Numbered from the stretch's first letter, positions 52,453 through 61,289 are shown. The stretch: 64,000 bases of DNA from Nitrospira lenta (GCA_945865525.1 CAMBDY010000007.1:30165-94164); one strand, 5' to 3'. The notes: generated from the letters alone by a model not told the origin. Translations and numbers: made by a program.

Positions 52453-52821
52453 ATGAAACATAATCCAGGTTTTCTGAAATTGGTGAATGCAGCGAGAGCG
52501 AGGGTGAAGGAATGGACGGTAGCGCAGGTGAAGGCGCGCCTCGACAGGGGTGAGGTGCAGCACTTTCTCGATGTACGCGAGGACGAGGAGTTTGCGAAGG
52601 GCCATGCGAACGGCGCCTGCCATCTGGGGAAAGGGATTATCGAACGCGATGTGGAGACGCGCATTCCCGATAAAGCGGCGTCAATTGTGGTGTATTGTGG
52701 AGGCGGTTACCGGTCGGCTTTGGCTGCGGACGCGCTTCAGCAGATGGGCTATTCGAACGTGGTGTCGATGGATGGGGGAATTACGGCCTGGCGGAATGCG
52801 GGCTATCCGATGGAGCAGTGA
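52453..52821 (+). CDS. single-domain rhodanese-like protein
   Basis: About 122 residues from ATG 52453 with GGAAGGGAAG upstream. A rhodanese fold with FLDVREDEEFAKGHANGACHL and the active-site loop VYCGGGYRSALAA, whose Cys near residue 81 would carry the persulfide, ending VSMDGGITAWRNAGYPME. Cytoplasmic sulfur transfer is likely. Convergent with ompH, sharing a hairpin. Confidence 0.88.
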   Translation: MKHNPGFLKLVNAARARVKEWTVAQVKARLDRGEVQHFLDVREDEEFAKGHANGACHLGKGIIERDVETRIPDKAASIVVYCGGGYRSALAADALQQMGYSNVVSMDGGITAWRNAGYPMEQ

Positions 52822-52850
52822 GGGGACCTCGGCCACTCCGAGATCCCCTC
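52820..52850. terminator. shared hairpin between rhodanese and ompH genes
   Basis: GAGGGGACCTCGG (52820-52832) pairs with CCGAGATCCCCTC (52838-52850) around a five-base loop CCACT with one mismatch, between two convergent stops. Neither side has a clear T-run. It fits a bidirectional terminator or mRNA 3' stabiliser. Confidence 0.5.
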
Positions 52851-52857
52851 AGAAGAG

Positions 52858-53421
52858 TTACTTGCTGTTAATGCGGTCAAACTCTTTGATGACTTGCTCG
52901 GTCAAATCGATGGTGTCTTTATTGTAGATCACAATTTTGACCGTTTGCTCGCTACCCCTATCGAGGACCAGTGCGAATCCACCTTTTTGCGCGACCGCCT
53001 GCGTAGCCGTCGCAATCTTCTTCATGTACTCATCGATCAATTCTTTCTGCTTCCCTTGCAGCTCCTGATTAAATTCCTGTGCGCGCTTCTGATAATCTTG
53101 GATTTTAGCGCGGAACTTGGCCTCTTTTTCTTTCTTTTCCGTCTCGTCAAGCTTGGCGAGCTGTTCTTTCATCGTTTTCTCAGTAGTCCGCAACTCCTCT
53201 TCGTCACGGGACAGCAACTTCTGTCTGGTGGCGACATACTCCTTAAGTCCGTCCAGAGCTTTTTTGCCTGCTTTTGACCTCTCTAACACGACTTGCGGAT
53301 CGATGATGCCCATTTTGAAGGCCTCGGCGGCTTGTGCCACAGGAAGAGCGACGAGCAGGATAATAGCCGCAGCGGCGGCGAGGAGAGTGATACGCCGGAA
53401 TATATTTTCCATGGCATGCAT
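52858..53421 (-). CDS. OmpH/Skp-family periplasmic chaperone
   Basis: A 187-residue protein with a signal peptide (ITLLAAAAAIILLVALPVAQA) and a mature Skp architecture: beta strand IIDPQVVLERSKAGKKALDGL, a long charged coiled coil (about 60-135; LLSRDEEELRTTEKTM) forming a tentacle, and a closing strand GGFALVLDRGSEQTVKIVIYN. Skp trimers hold unfolded outer-membrane proteins. ATG 53421 follows AAGGAG by eight bases. It is separate from any bam/lpx cluster. Confidence 0.9.
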   Translation of the reverse strand: MHAMENIFRRITLLAAAAAIILLVALPVAQAAEAFKMGIIDPQVVLERSKAGKKALDGLKEYVATRQKLLSRDEEELRTTEKTMKEQLAKLDETEKKEKEAKFRAKIQDYQKRAQEFNQELQGKQKELIDEYMKKIATATQAVAQKGGFALVLDRGSEQTVKIVIYNKDTIDLTEQVIKEFDRINSK

Positions 53422-53830
53422 AACAGGGGCTCCTTGTGGATAAACGATGTGATGAATCTAACGGCTCCGAGAATAACTGGGGGGCCAGTTGCTGTCAAGA
53501 GATCGGCCGCGGCAGGATGTGTCAGCAGTTTGTCCCGTACGGCCGTAACAAGTGAAAAACTACGCTCTGAACGATGCGCCAGGAGCGTTGAGCTCACCAG
53601 CGTCTTCTTGCTATAACTCATCGTCCATCGTCTTTTTGGAGCCCGTGCATGTGAGTATTTGTGCGGTAGGCGGGAGAAATGACGAAGGCAATAATCTCTT
53701 TTCATCTGTTGCCCATGATGAAGGGCCGCGTGGATGTCTCTCCTCCAACGCGTCCGAGATGGGCATTGTGAGTCTGCACTGCGCGTCGGTAGCATCCGTC
53801 GTGCGAGTCGTTTAAACGCTAAGCGATACG
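53422..53830. other. divergent intergenic region between ompH and the GDSL hydrolase
   Basis: 409 bases. It carries the ompH promoter on the minus strand near 53470-53498. Minus-strand open frames crossing it lack start signals and merge into ompH out of frame. No rightward promoter could be fixed for the GDSL gene. Confidence 0.4.
53470..53498 (-). promoter_or_regulatory. sigma70-type promoter of ompH
   Basis: On the minus strand TTGACA (53498-53493), exactly 17 bases, then TATTCT (53475-53470). The transcript would start near 53463, about 42 bases before the ATG. One of the clearest promoters here. Confidence 0.7.
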
Positions 53831-54466
53831 ATGAAGAACTCGACCCACATCGTCTGTTTTGGAGATAGTCTGACAGCGGGGTTTCAATCGCCCACTGCCG
53901 ACAATCCGCAGGGATCCACGACTCCCTATGGAACGTTCCTGCAAGAACTCACTGGACCGTCCGCACGTGTATCGGTGAGCGGTTTCTGTGGGGAGCTGAC
54001 CAACGATATGGCCATCCGGTTTCGGTCGGCTGTGTTGGTCGATAAACCGACCTGTGTGGTGATTCTCGGCGGCACGAACGACCTGGGTTGCAATGTCACG
54101 CCCGCAGCGATTCTCGGCAATCTTCTTCAGATGTATGAATTGGCTACCGCAGCGGGAGTGACACCAGTGCCGGTAACCGTCCCGTCGATCAGGATAGGTG
54201 ACGACCTGTTGCGTGAGGCTGAGGGCCGATGGTTTGCCGAACATCTCGATCGGCGGCGCCAGCTCAACGGATTGATTGTTCGTTCTGCCGAGTTAAAGCG
54301 GTTGGCAGTCTTTGATTTATTCTCGGCCACCGTGGAGGAGGGGACGCAACAGCTGGCAGCCCAGTATTCGAACGACGGACTGCATCTGACCACGGCAGGC
54401 TATCGGCTGATGGCAGAACGGTTGTATGCGGAGGTCGTTGCTCCGATGTTGGCGAGGAGATCCTGA
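53831..54466 (+). CDS. SGNH/GDSL-family hydrolase
   Basis: A 211-residue esterase/lipase-like protein with the four blocks: Ser in CFGDSLTAGFQ (block I), Gly in SGFCGELTND (II), Asn in LGGTNDLG (III) and the Asp-x-x-His of NDGLHLT (V). No signal peptide, so cytoplasmic. Likely a short-chain ester or thioester hydrolase. The stop overlaps the thioredoxin-like start (TGATG). Confidence 0.9.
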   Translation: MKNSTHIVCFGDSLTAGFQSPTADNPQGSTTPYGTFLQELTGPSARVSVSGFCGELTNDMAIRFRSAVLVDKPTCVVILGGTNDLGCNVTPAAILGNLLQMYELATAAGVTPVPVTVPSIRIGDDLLREAEGRWFAEHLDRRRQLNGLIVRSAELKRLAVFDLFSATVEEGTQQLAAQYSNDGLHLTTAGYRLMAERLYAEVVAPMLARRS

Positions 54467-54777
54467 TGCGTGAGGTAACTGACCGGGACTTCGACCGTCT
54501 GGTGGCGCAGGCAGCCGTCCCGCTACTGGTGGAGTTTTGGAAGCCTGGCTGCGGGAGTTGCCGCTCGTTGATGCGCGAACTTGAACAGGTGGAGCAGGAA
54601 GCGGCAGGTAGGGTGCTGATCCTGACCATGAACGTCGAGGAGCAGTTCCAGATTCCAGCGGAGTTGGAGATCGTATCGCTGCCAGCTCTGGCGTTCTATC
54701 GACAGGGGATGTTCGAGCGGTTTATTGGCGGGCTCGGAACAAAGGCGGAGATTCTGAAGCAATTAAATCTGCCATGA
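54466..54777 (+). CDS. thioredoxin-fold protein
   Basis: A 103-residue thioredoxin. The active site is CGSC (Cys29 and Cys32, within KPGCGSCRS) rather than the usual CGPC, and the cis-Pro lies in IVSLPALAFYRQG. Cytoplasmic. Coupled to the GDSL gene through a TGATG overlap, suggesting joint expression; a redox link between them is only an inference. Confidence 0.88.
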   Translation: MREVTDRDFDRLVAQAAVPLLVEFWKPGCGSCRSLMRELEQVEQEAAGRVLILTMNVEEQFQIPAELEIVSLPALAFYRQGMFERFIGGLGTKAEILKQLNLP

Positions 54778-54811
54778 TGTGAGTCGCTACAGAGTCCTCG
54801 GGGCCCGCCTG

Positions 54812-55714
54812 TCATTCGCCCGACCGGCGCACCGCATGGCCACCGAAGGCGTTGCGCAACGCGGCCAGCGTTTTCTCGGCGAAGGATTCGCTTTGCCGCG
54901 ATCGGAAGCGCGTAAAGAGGGCTGCTGCAAGCGCCGGAACCGGGACATCCTTCTCAGCTGCATCGAGAAGCATCCAGCGACCTTCGCCGGAGTCCTGGAC
55001 ATAGCCTTTGAGATGTTCGAATTGCGGATCGTTTTTGAGGGCACCAGCTGTCAATTCTAGGAGCCAGGAACGGACGACACTACCATGCATCCAGAGGTCG
55101 GCGATCTTGGCGAGGTTGAGCTGGTAGTCGCTTTTCGCCATCAGTTCGAAGCCTTCGGCATAGCTCTGCATCATGCTGTACTCGATTCCGTTATGAACCA
55201 TCTTGACGTAATGGCCTGCGCCGGCCCCTCCGACGTGGGCCCAGCCCTGTTCCGGAGCCAGCGTCGTGAGAATTGGCGCGAGGTGTTTCACCGGCGCTTC
55301 GTCCCCTCCAACCATCAGGCAGTAGCCGGCGGTCAGACCCCAAATACCTCCGCTGGTGCCGACATCGACATAGTGGATCTGTTGCGTCTTGAGATGTGTG
55401 GCCCGCCGCACATCGTCATGAAATCTGGTGTTGCCGCCATCGATGACGGTGTCGCCCGCTTGGAGGAGCGCTGCGAGGGCCTGTACGGTATCTTCCGTTG
55501 GCGCGCCGGATGGGATCATAATCCAGACGGCGCGCGGGGCGCTCAATTGGCGCACGAGATCCGCGAGTGAAGAGGCGCCGACACACCCAACGTCGACGGC
55601 CTGTTTGACCAGCGCCGCCGAGTGATCGTAGGTGACCACCCGGTGCTGGTCTCGTTGCAGCCGGGTGACCATATTCATGCCCATTTTCCCTAGTCCAATA
55701 AATCCAATATCCAT
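54812..55714 (-). CDS. 6-phosphogluconate dehydrogenase, short GndA-type
   Basis: About 300 residues from ATG 55714, which has AGAAGGAG nine bases upstream. N-terminal Rossmann motif GFIGLGKMGMNM and the catalytic region DVGTSGGIWGL...GGAGAGHYVKMVHNGIEYSMMQ with the active Lys. The short (~300-residue) form is typical of the NAD-preferring GndA-type decarboxylating enzymes. Product is ribulose 5-phosphate in the oxidative pentose phosphate pathway, upstream of transketolase. Confidence 0.88.
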   Translation of the reverse strand: MDIGFIGLGKMGMNMVTRLQRDQHRVVTYDHSAALVKQAVDVGCVGASSLADLVRQLSAPRAVWIMIPSGAPTEDTVQALAALLQAGDTVIDGGNTRFHDDVRRATHLKTQQIHYVDVGTSGGIWGLTAGYCLMVGGDEAPVKHLAPILTTLAPEQGWAHVGGAGAGHYVKMVHNGIEYSMMQSYAEGFELMAKSDYQLNLAKIADLWMHGSVVRSWLLELTAGALKNDPQFEHLKGYVQDSGEGRWMLLDAAEKDVPVPALAAALFTRFRSRQSESFAEKTLAALRNAFGGHAVRRSGE

Positions 55715-55861
55715 AGAAACTCCTTCTGGTGCGGTAGTGGCGGACAGGATCAAGCAGGTGCAATCGTTACAGATGAGTCTATCGTCTTAGGGGGTGCTGC
55801 CTCCACGAATGCCAGATAATCTACATGTGAGGGCGGAACGCTTGGCGAACCCGTATTCCTG

Positions 55862-56647
55862 TCAGTCGATTCTGGCAGGATTGGGCACGTCCTTAAAGAG
55901 CAGATTGGCAAGGTCATGTGCGATATTGAGCTTTTCGGCTAGGGCGGTGGCGGCCAGGAATCGCCCGGCTAGATCTCCCAGCGTGGCGTCACGGGAGGCC
56001 ATGAACTTGAGTGAGTCCACCGGTGCGGTCAGCCAGAAGCCCCGTAGCCGGAAGAAGGCGTTGACGGCGTCGTCGAAAAACATCGCCAGCAGATATTGTG
56101 CGGTGGCCGGTCTGTCGGTCAGATCACGGGCCTTCCCCAGACAGTGGAGACAGTCCGCCTTCATGCGGATCTGTTCATTGATGTTGAGGGGGGGTGGTCC
56201 CTGCCGGAACCGTTGATTGGCTCGTTCCAGCAGTTTGGCACCGAGGCTTTCGTGGTCAAAGAGGATGCGGGCTTTGCGGAGAAGTGAGGGGAGGCGCGGT
56301 GAGTAGGGGAGGTCCTCTTCCATCTCGCGATATCCGCGGTACCGGATGTCAGCGAGGCGATCGCCGGCTCGGAGCATTTCGTGGCCGTCAGCTTGTCCCT
56401 TGACGAGCGCAATGAGATCGATGTCGCTATGAGTGGTGATGGCACGCCGCACGCTTGATCCCACCAGAATCACGCTGACGAGATCGCCTCCTCGGCGGCC
56501 GCGGACATGGCGTAGGGCGATAGCCACAAGCTCTTCGTATCCCGGTTCGACAATCGGGTCAGGCTGCTCCGGCGGCTCCGGTATGGCGAGCAGTTCGGCG
56601 TTCAATTCTTCTGAACTGGGGGTTGGGTGCGTGACGGGACTATCCAT
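55862..56647 (-). CDS. nucleotidyltransferase-fold protein (Pol beta superfamily)
   Basis: About 261 residues from ATG 56647. A Pro/Glu-rich N-terminus precedes an NTase domain with VILVGSSVRRAITTHSDIDLIALV (GS...D-x-D signature) and a ~140-residue helical C-terminal part that might be substrate-binding or HEPN-like. No further catalytic motif identified. Starts 3 bases after a 75-residue gene on the same strand, so the two are an operon. Substrate unknown. Confidence 0.75.
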   Translation of the reverse strand: MDSPVTHPTPSSEELNAELLAIPEPPEQPDPIVEPGYEELVAIALRHVRGRRGGDLVSVILVGSSVRRAITTHSDIDLIALVKGQADGHEMLRAGDRLADIRYRGYREMEEDLPYSPRLPSLLRKARILFDHESLGAKLLERANQRFRQGPPPLNINEQIRMKADCLHCLGKARDLTDRPATAQYLLAMFFDDAVNAFFRLRGFWLTAPVDSLKFMASRDATLGDLAGRFLAATALAEKLNIAHDLANLLFKDVPNPARID

Positions 56648-56649
56648 GG

Positions 56650-56877
56650 TTAGGTTCCCTGTGCGAGCTGAATATGTTTCGGGAGCGATCCCAGCCAGTC
56701 GTCGAATGGTTGATCCGCATCGACGATGATTTCCAGTTTGCCATTGGCTAACTTCCGGACGAGACCTGGACTTTCCGGAGACAAAGGAATTTCTACCCAC
56801 TCACGATTCAGGCCGAGCGAGTCGGTGAGCTCTAGTATCCGGCTGATCTGTTTGAACGAGACAACATCTAACGGCAT
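56650..56877 (-). CDS. 75-residue small protein upstream of the nucleotidyltransferase
   Basis: Soluble, mixed alpha/beta: MPLDVVSFKQISRILELTDSLGL then REWVEIPLSPESPGLVRKL and a C-terminal helix DDWLGSLPKHIQLAQG. It ends 2 bases before the nucleotidyltransferase start, so the pair is cotranscribed and might act together. No family recognised; an antitoxin-like or regulatory role is speculation. Confidence 0.65.
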   Translation of the reverse strand: MPLDVVSFKQISRILELTDSLGLNREWVEIPLSPESPGLVRKLANGKLEIIVDADQPFDDWLGSLPKHIQLAQGT

Positions 56878-56937
56878 GGGTCATCCATGAGGAGGCATTC
56901 TAGATTTCAGTGGGGGAGGTGTCAATGAGCGGGCGGC

Positions 56938-57969
56938 TCATCCCTTCAGAACACGGGCAAAAATTTCGCAGGCGTGATCGGCCATGGCGCTCGAGACATC
57001 CAGGTGGGTGACGGCGCGATAGCTAGTACCGCCGAGAGAGTTGATCAAGAGCCCCTCCTGTTTTAAGGCTGCAAGCAGTGCGGGGGTCTGCAGCCTGTGG
57101 CCGATGACGTCGAAAATGACAATGTTTGTCTCGACATCTTGCGGGCTGATTCTCACCGTGGGGATCTGTTGCAGCCGCTGTGCCAGTTTCTTGGCGTGGT
57201 CGTGGTCGAGCTTCAAGCGCGCGACATGGTGTTTCAGCGCATAGATCCCGGCAGCGGCCAGGATGCCGGACTGTCGCATAGCCCCGCCATACATCCGGCG
57301 CAGCCGTTTGGCCCTGTCCAGGAGGGTCAGATCATTCATCATGAGGAGTGATCCAGCCGGTGCGCCTAGGCCTTTTGAGAGGCAGACTGATAGGGTGTCA
57401 AAGTACTGGGCGTAGGAGGCCGGCGGCAGAGTAGTAGCGGTGATAGCATTGAACAGCCTAGCCCCGTCCAGATGCATCGGAATGCGGTGGGCATTTGCGA
57501 CGGCACGAATCCGTTCAATCGTCGCCAGCGGATAAATCGTACCGCCGCCGTTATTATGGGTATTCTCGAGGCAGATCAGACCTGTTTGAATCATGTGCGG
57601 GTCCGTGGGGCGGATGGCCGTTTCCACTTGCTCGGCTGTGATGAGGCCACGGTTTCCCACGACCCAATGGAGCTGCACTCCGGCCAGTGCACCGGCTGCG
57701 CCCTGTTCGTATCGTACGATATGGGCCTTACTTTCGACGATGACTTCCTGGCCCGATTGTGTGTGGAGGCGAATGGCGAGTTGATTGCCCATGGTGCCGG
57801 AGGGCACGAAGAGCGCGGCTTTTTTCCCGAACATCTCCGCCGCCATCTCTTGGAGGCGGTTTACGGTAGGATCTTCGCCATACACATCGTCTCCCACCTC
57901 CGCGCTGGCCATGGCTGTGCGCATGGCGTCGGTGGGTTTCGTGACGGTATCGCTGCGTAAGTCGATCAT
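56938..57969 (-). CDS. low-specificity L-threonine aldolase
   Basis: About 343 residues from ATG 57969, giving the normal family start MIDLRSDTVTKPT; the GTG at 58011 would add 14. PLP-dependent fold I: VPSGTMGNQLAI near 63, ENTHNNGGGTIYPL near 130, the Asp in HLDGARLFNA and the PLP Lys in LSKGLGAPAGSLL near 200. It cleaves threonine/allo-threonine to glycine and acetaldehyde. It is a single gene on the minus strand. Confidence 0.92.
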   Translation of the reverse strand: MIDLRSDTVTKPTDAMRTAMASAEVGDDVYGEDPTVNRLQEMAAEMFGKKAALFVPSGTMGNQLAIRLHTQSGQEVIVESKAHIVRYEQGAAGALAGVQLHWVVGNRGLITAEQVETAIRPTDPHMIQTGLICLENTHNNGGGTIYPLATIERIRAVANAHRIPMHLDGARLFNAITATTLPPASYAQYFDTLSVCLSKGLGAPAGSLLMMNDLTLLDRAKRLRRMYGGAMRQSGILAAAGIYALKHHVARLKLDHDHAKKLAQRLQQIPTVRISPQDVETNIVIFDVIGHRLQTPALLAALKQEGLLINSLGGTSYRAVTHLDVSSAMADHACEIFARVLKG

Positions 57970-58315
57970 CAAATATACGTGAGCCTGTCGCACGTCCTTT
58001 GGGTTCGGCACATTCTAGCAAATTTTTTGCTTGCACGGGAGAGGGGAGCCCTCATCAGGCTACCGTCTTATGGCCTGGCGTCATGGTGTCCTTTCTTCGG
58101 TGATAGATGCAGGACCAGGGAACCAGTCTTAGCGGGCTGGACCGTGTAGCGGGTTACTCGAAAAGACGAGGATGTGCAGTGCTCATGGATGTCTGACCGC
58201 TCTGTCTCGGTTGTTTACTGTCGGGAAAATCGCATGCTATAGTCTGCGCTCATCGTCTGTTAATTATGTCAAATGATCGTATCGGCCTGACATTTCACGT
58301 TTTACGAGGTTCAAG
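57970..58315. other. divergent intergenic region between threonine aldolase and ProA-like gene
   Basis: 346 bases. It contains a promoter candidate for the rightward gene and, near 58290, a CATTTCACGTTTTACG word like those at other gene edges. No open frame with a start signal was found. Confidence 0.4.
58214..58243 (+). promoter_or_regulatory. possible promoter of the ProA-like gene
   Basis: TTTACT (58214-58219), 18 bases, TATAGT (58238-58243). The -10 is good, the -35 weak. Transcript would begin about 65 bases before the ATG at 58316. Confidence 0.4.
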
Positions 58316-59680
58316 ATGCCTGAAGTTCCTGTTAAGATTTACATAGATAAACTATTGAAAGATTGCCGTATTATGAAAAGGCACCTCGCGCTGTTGACGG
58401 GCCTTACTAAGGATAGGGCGTTGCGCGCTATGGCAGACCGGTTGGCGGCTGACGAAGAAAAAATTTTGGCGGCGAACGAAAATGACGTGGCTGCGGTCGG
58501 GAAGTCCTTCGAGGCTGACATAATCAAGGACCGGATGAAGGCCGCCGTCGCCCGTGTGCGTATGACGTCGGACGACATTAAGGAGATGGTCGACCGTCTT
58601 CGCCTGATTGCCGATCTACCGGATCCGGTCGGCGCCGTGACTTCACGATGGGAACGGCCGGACGGATTACAGGTCAGCCGTGTGCGTGTACCAATTGGTG
58701 TGATCGGCGTCATCTCAGAGCTGAGTCCCCTCGTGGCGGTGGAGTCGATAGCCCTTTGCTTCAAGTCAGGCAACCTCTGCGTATTTCGTGGCGGGCCGGA
58801 GTGGGGGTTGACGCACGAGGCGATTGGAACAGGCCTGCGTGAAGCGGCAGAGGCCAATGGAGTGCCGGCTGGCTCATGGGTGATCATTGAACGGCCCGAC
58901 AAAGAGGTGGCGGTTGAGCTGATCCGATCCGGTAAGGGCCTTGACGCCATTATCCCACGCGGAGGAGCGGGCCTCCGCAAGGTCGTGGTTGAGCAGGCCA
59001 AGATGCCGGTGCTCTGCAATGACGGGGGCCTCACGCATATGTATGTGGATGCCGACACCGATATGCCGATGGCGCAAAACATCGCGATTAGTTCCAAGGT
59101 CCAGAAGGCGATGGCCTCGAACTCCCTAGATACGTTGCTCGTGCAGCAGGTAATCGGTCGGCAGTTCCTGCCTCCGCTAGTGAACCGCCTGCTCGAAGAA
59201 TTTAAGATCGAAGTCCGGGCCTGCCCCAAGACCATGTCCCTGATGGGGCAAATGGCGATAACGGGCCATACCTCGATCATTCCGGCAAAGGAAGAGGACT
59301 GGCATACGCAATTCCAGGGGCGCGTGTTGGCCGTTAAAATGGTGACGAATCTCGACGAGGCCTTGGCGCATATCGTGGCGCAGGGTCCTTGTCTCACTGC
59401 GGTGATTGCGACGACAAGCTATGAGGCGGCTATGCGGTTTACGCGTGAAGTCGATGCCAGCGCGGTGTTTGTAAATGCCTCGTCTCGGCTCAATGCTGGT
59501 GATAGCTACGGGTTTGGGGCCGATATTGGCCTCAGTGGCTCGCGGCTCTATGCTAAGGGCCCAATCGGACTGGAGCAATTGACTTGTGAAAAGTATGTGT
59601 CATTTGGGTCTGGCCAGCTGCGGTATCCGCATCCGGTCCCAGAGGCGTATTTTGACGCCATCATGCTCAAGAGACCGTAG
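58316..59680 (+). CDS. ProA-like aldehyde dehydrogenase paralogue, catalytic Cys replaced by Ser
   Basis: A 454-residue protein of the glutamate-5-semialdehyde dehydrogenase (ProA) family, 30-40 residues longer than usual at the N-terminus. Family blocks are present: RVPIGVIGVISE, FKSGNLCVFRGGPEWG, AIIPRGGAGL, AVFVNASSRL and GPIGLEQLTCEKY. In the active-site block the normal C-N-x-x-E-T-L-L-V is MASNSLDTLLV, with Ser268 at the nucleophile position. Normal hydride transfer chemistry is therefore unlikely. It may be a divergent enzyme with another role; no proB or proC lies nearby. The true proA may be elsewhere in the genome. Confidence 0.82.
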   Translation: MPEVPVKIYIDKLLKDCRIMKRHLALLTGLTKDRALRAMADRLAADEEKILAANENDVAAVGKSFEADIIKDRMKAAVARVRMTSDDIKEMVDRLRLIADLPDPVGAVTSRWERPDGLQVSRVRVPIGVIGVISELSPLVAVESIALCFKSGNLCVFRGGPEWGLTHEAIGTGLREAAEANGVPAGSWVIIERPDKEVAVELIRSGKGLDAIIPRGGAGLRKVVVEQAKMPVLCNDGGLTHMYVDADTDMPMAQNIAISSKVQKAMASNSLDTLLVQQVIGRQFLPPLVNRLLEEFKIEVRACPKTMSLMGQMAITGHTSIIPAKEEDWHTQFQGRVLAVKMVTNLDEALAHIVAQGPCLTAVIATTSYEAAMRFTREVDASAVFVNASSRLNAGDSYGFGADIGLSGSRLYAKGPIGLEQLTCEKYVSFGSGQLRYPHPVPEAYFDAIMLKRP

Positions 59681-59684
59681 TCCC

Positions 59685-59725
59685 TTGCTGAACAGGTTCC
59701 GCAGCGTCGTTTTCGGCCCTCCTGA
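59685..59725. repeat. partial copy of the 124-bp inverted-repeat element
   Basis: TTGCTGAACAGGTTCCGCAGCGTCGTTTTCGGCC resembles GCTGAAACAGTTCGCCAGCGTCGTTCTCGGC at 34973-35005. Only the left end is present, right after the ProA-like stop. Confidence 0.5.
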
Positions 59726-59760
59726 AAAACGTTTTAGGCTGGTGGCCTCAGAGTGCATTC

Positions 59761-60945
59761 ATGATTAACGACTCACGGGTGCCGTCGCTCCATGTACATT
59801 TAGCGTGGTGGGGTCTCAGGCGCTTCACGCTGGACGATGCCTATTTCCAGTGGCAGAGGGAAGTTCTCTCGCCGGATGAGATCGCCACCTTACATCGACA
59901 GGTTGAGCAGAAACGTCGCGGATCGTCGATCGACGAGGTAGCGTTTTACGATGCCACCGCTCACTCGAATATTCTTCCGGTCCTCTATAGTCAGCGGTAT
60001 GACTATTATCTGGCGATCGGCCAGCGCGTGGTCGATCGTATCGGTGCAGCCCGCTCTATTCTGGATGTGGGCTGCGGTGTCGGCATCTTGACGACATTCT
60101 ATGCGAAACAATATCCGAACAAGACTTTTGTCGGCATAGATCGCTCGCCTATTTCAATCGCGCGCGCACAGGAACAGGCTGTGGCATTGGGTCTGACCAA
60201 CGTGCGATTCGAGTGTGTGGAGCTTGATCAGGCATCTCCCGCAGGCTCCTATGATGTGATCATTGCCACCCATGCCCTCCTGCAAGCGGAACAGGACCCC
60301 GGTCTTCCCAGCCGCAGCTGGAAGACGTTCGAGCGCGCAAGTGTCAGTCAGCCACAAGCAGCTTTTGAGCAGCGAACGGGGATTGGCCCTAGGCTTGATC
60401 GCCTGCGCGTGCTCCTTGCTGTCGGTGGGCGCATGATCCTCTTTGAAAAAACACGGCAGCTGGCGCGGCGAATCCCGTGGCAACGGGCCTTGGCGGCGCG
60501 GGGCTTTGGTTTGATCGAGCAGCCTGAGTTAATCCGCTATCGTCTTGTGGAGGAAGTAGCCGACGATGGGCCTTTCTATCTGCTGGGAATGCGAGAGGCG
60601 TGCCAGTTTCATTGGGATGAAGCACCAGAGCTGGATGAAGGCCCTCTCTTCGACCGAGTCAAATTGAAAACCGCCTCGCCCGATTCAGGTGAACCGCTCT
60701 ATGAGAATCATTGGCCCTCTGCACAAACTGTCTGGGAGCAACTTCGGGCGAAGCAGCTCTTGAAAGGGACCACGAAGCAGGAGCCGGATGATCGTCAATT
60801 GCATGTCGAGCTAGGGCAGGCAGAGGAGGGGGTCTATCTCTATTGCGCCAACACCGAGGACCAGCGCCAGCTAGTCCTTGTCGAACCCGCCAGCAGGGCC
60901 ATACTGGAAGTGTACTATCAGGACATTGTGTCCAGTTCCCCATAG
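59761..60945 (+). CDS. class I SAM-dependent methyltransferase
   Basis: A 394-residue protein. SAM motif I is ILDVGCGVGILTTFYAKQ near 102, with FVGIDRSPISIARAQEQA as the acidic motif II and SYDVIIATHALLQ as post-motif. An N-terminal ~85-residue helical domain and a long C-terminal extension (~200 residues) flank it. The substrate is unknown. No distinguishing partner genes nearby. Isolated, starting 35 bases after the repeat fragment. Confidence 0.82.
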   Translation: MINDSRVPSLHVHLAWWGLRRFTLDDAYFQWQREVLSPDEIATLHRQVEQKRRGSSIDEVAFYDATAHSNILPVLYSQRYDYYLAIGQRVVDRIGAARSILDVGCGVGILTTFYAKQYPNKTFVGIDRSPISIARAQEQAVALGLTNVRFECVELDQASPAGSYDVIIATHALLQAEQDPGLPSRSWKTFERASVSQPQAAFEQRTGIGPRLDRLRVLLAVGGRMILFEKTRQLARRIPWQRALAARGFGLIEQPELIRYRLVEEVADDGPFYLLGMREACQFHWDEAPELDEGPLFDRVKLKTASPDSGEPLYENHWPSAQTVWEQLRAKQLLKGTTKQEPDDRQLHVELGQAEEGVYLYCANTEDQRQLVLVEPASRAILEVYYQDIVSSSP

Positions 60946-61029
60946 CGGCCTAGCAACACTGAACAATGTCAGTGAGAGTGCGATTCCGGAAGTCCCTCCC
61001 AGCGGGCGGTAGCGAATGCCGTTGAGGGG

Positions 61030-61281
61030 TCAGGGGCAGCTGTGTGCGCGTTGCTTGATGGCGAGGATGAGGAGCGCTGGGTCTCGAATCACATAGAGGA
61101 TGCGGTAGTCACCACCGCGTACCCGGTAGAGATGGTCTAGGCCTTCAAGTTTTTTTGCGTCAGGGGCGCGTGGCTGATGTTTAGTCGTCTGGATCCATTT
61201 GACGAGCGCCTTCCGGAGTGGTTTGTCGAGAGCCCGGAGTTGTTGTTCGGCAGGCGGGGCCAGCAAAATTGTAGAGAGCAT
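61030..61281 (-). CDS. RelE/ParE-family toxin
   Basis: An 83-residue toxin of the RelE/ParE superfamily: TILLAPPAEQQLRALDKPLRKALVKWI then the central RAPDAKKLEGLDHLYRVRGGDYRILYVIRD with the Arg/Tyr-rich C-terminal beta-sheet (DYRILY). It lies 8 bases after the antitoxin on the same strand, the normal antitoxin-first order. It probably acts as an mRNA interferase or gyrase inhibitor; the residues do not settle which. Confidence 0.88.
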   Translation of the reverse strand: MLSTILLAPPAEQQLRALDKPLRKALVKWIQTTKHQPRAPDAKKLEGLDHLYRVRGGDYRILYVIRDPALLILAIKQRAHSCP

Positions 61282-61289
61282 GGATTCGC

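Noticed and set aside
53283-53795. 170-residue minus-strand frame across the ompH upstream gap
   Set aside because: It overlaps ompH out of frame and crosses the ompH promoter; no start signal.
58339-59397. 352-residue minus-strand frame inside the ProA-like gene
   Set aside because: Long because of GC-rich third positions on the other strand; composition (Ser/Thr/Ile/Arg runs) is not protein-like and ProA blocks lie on the plus strand.
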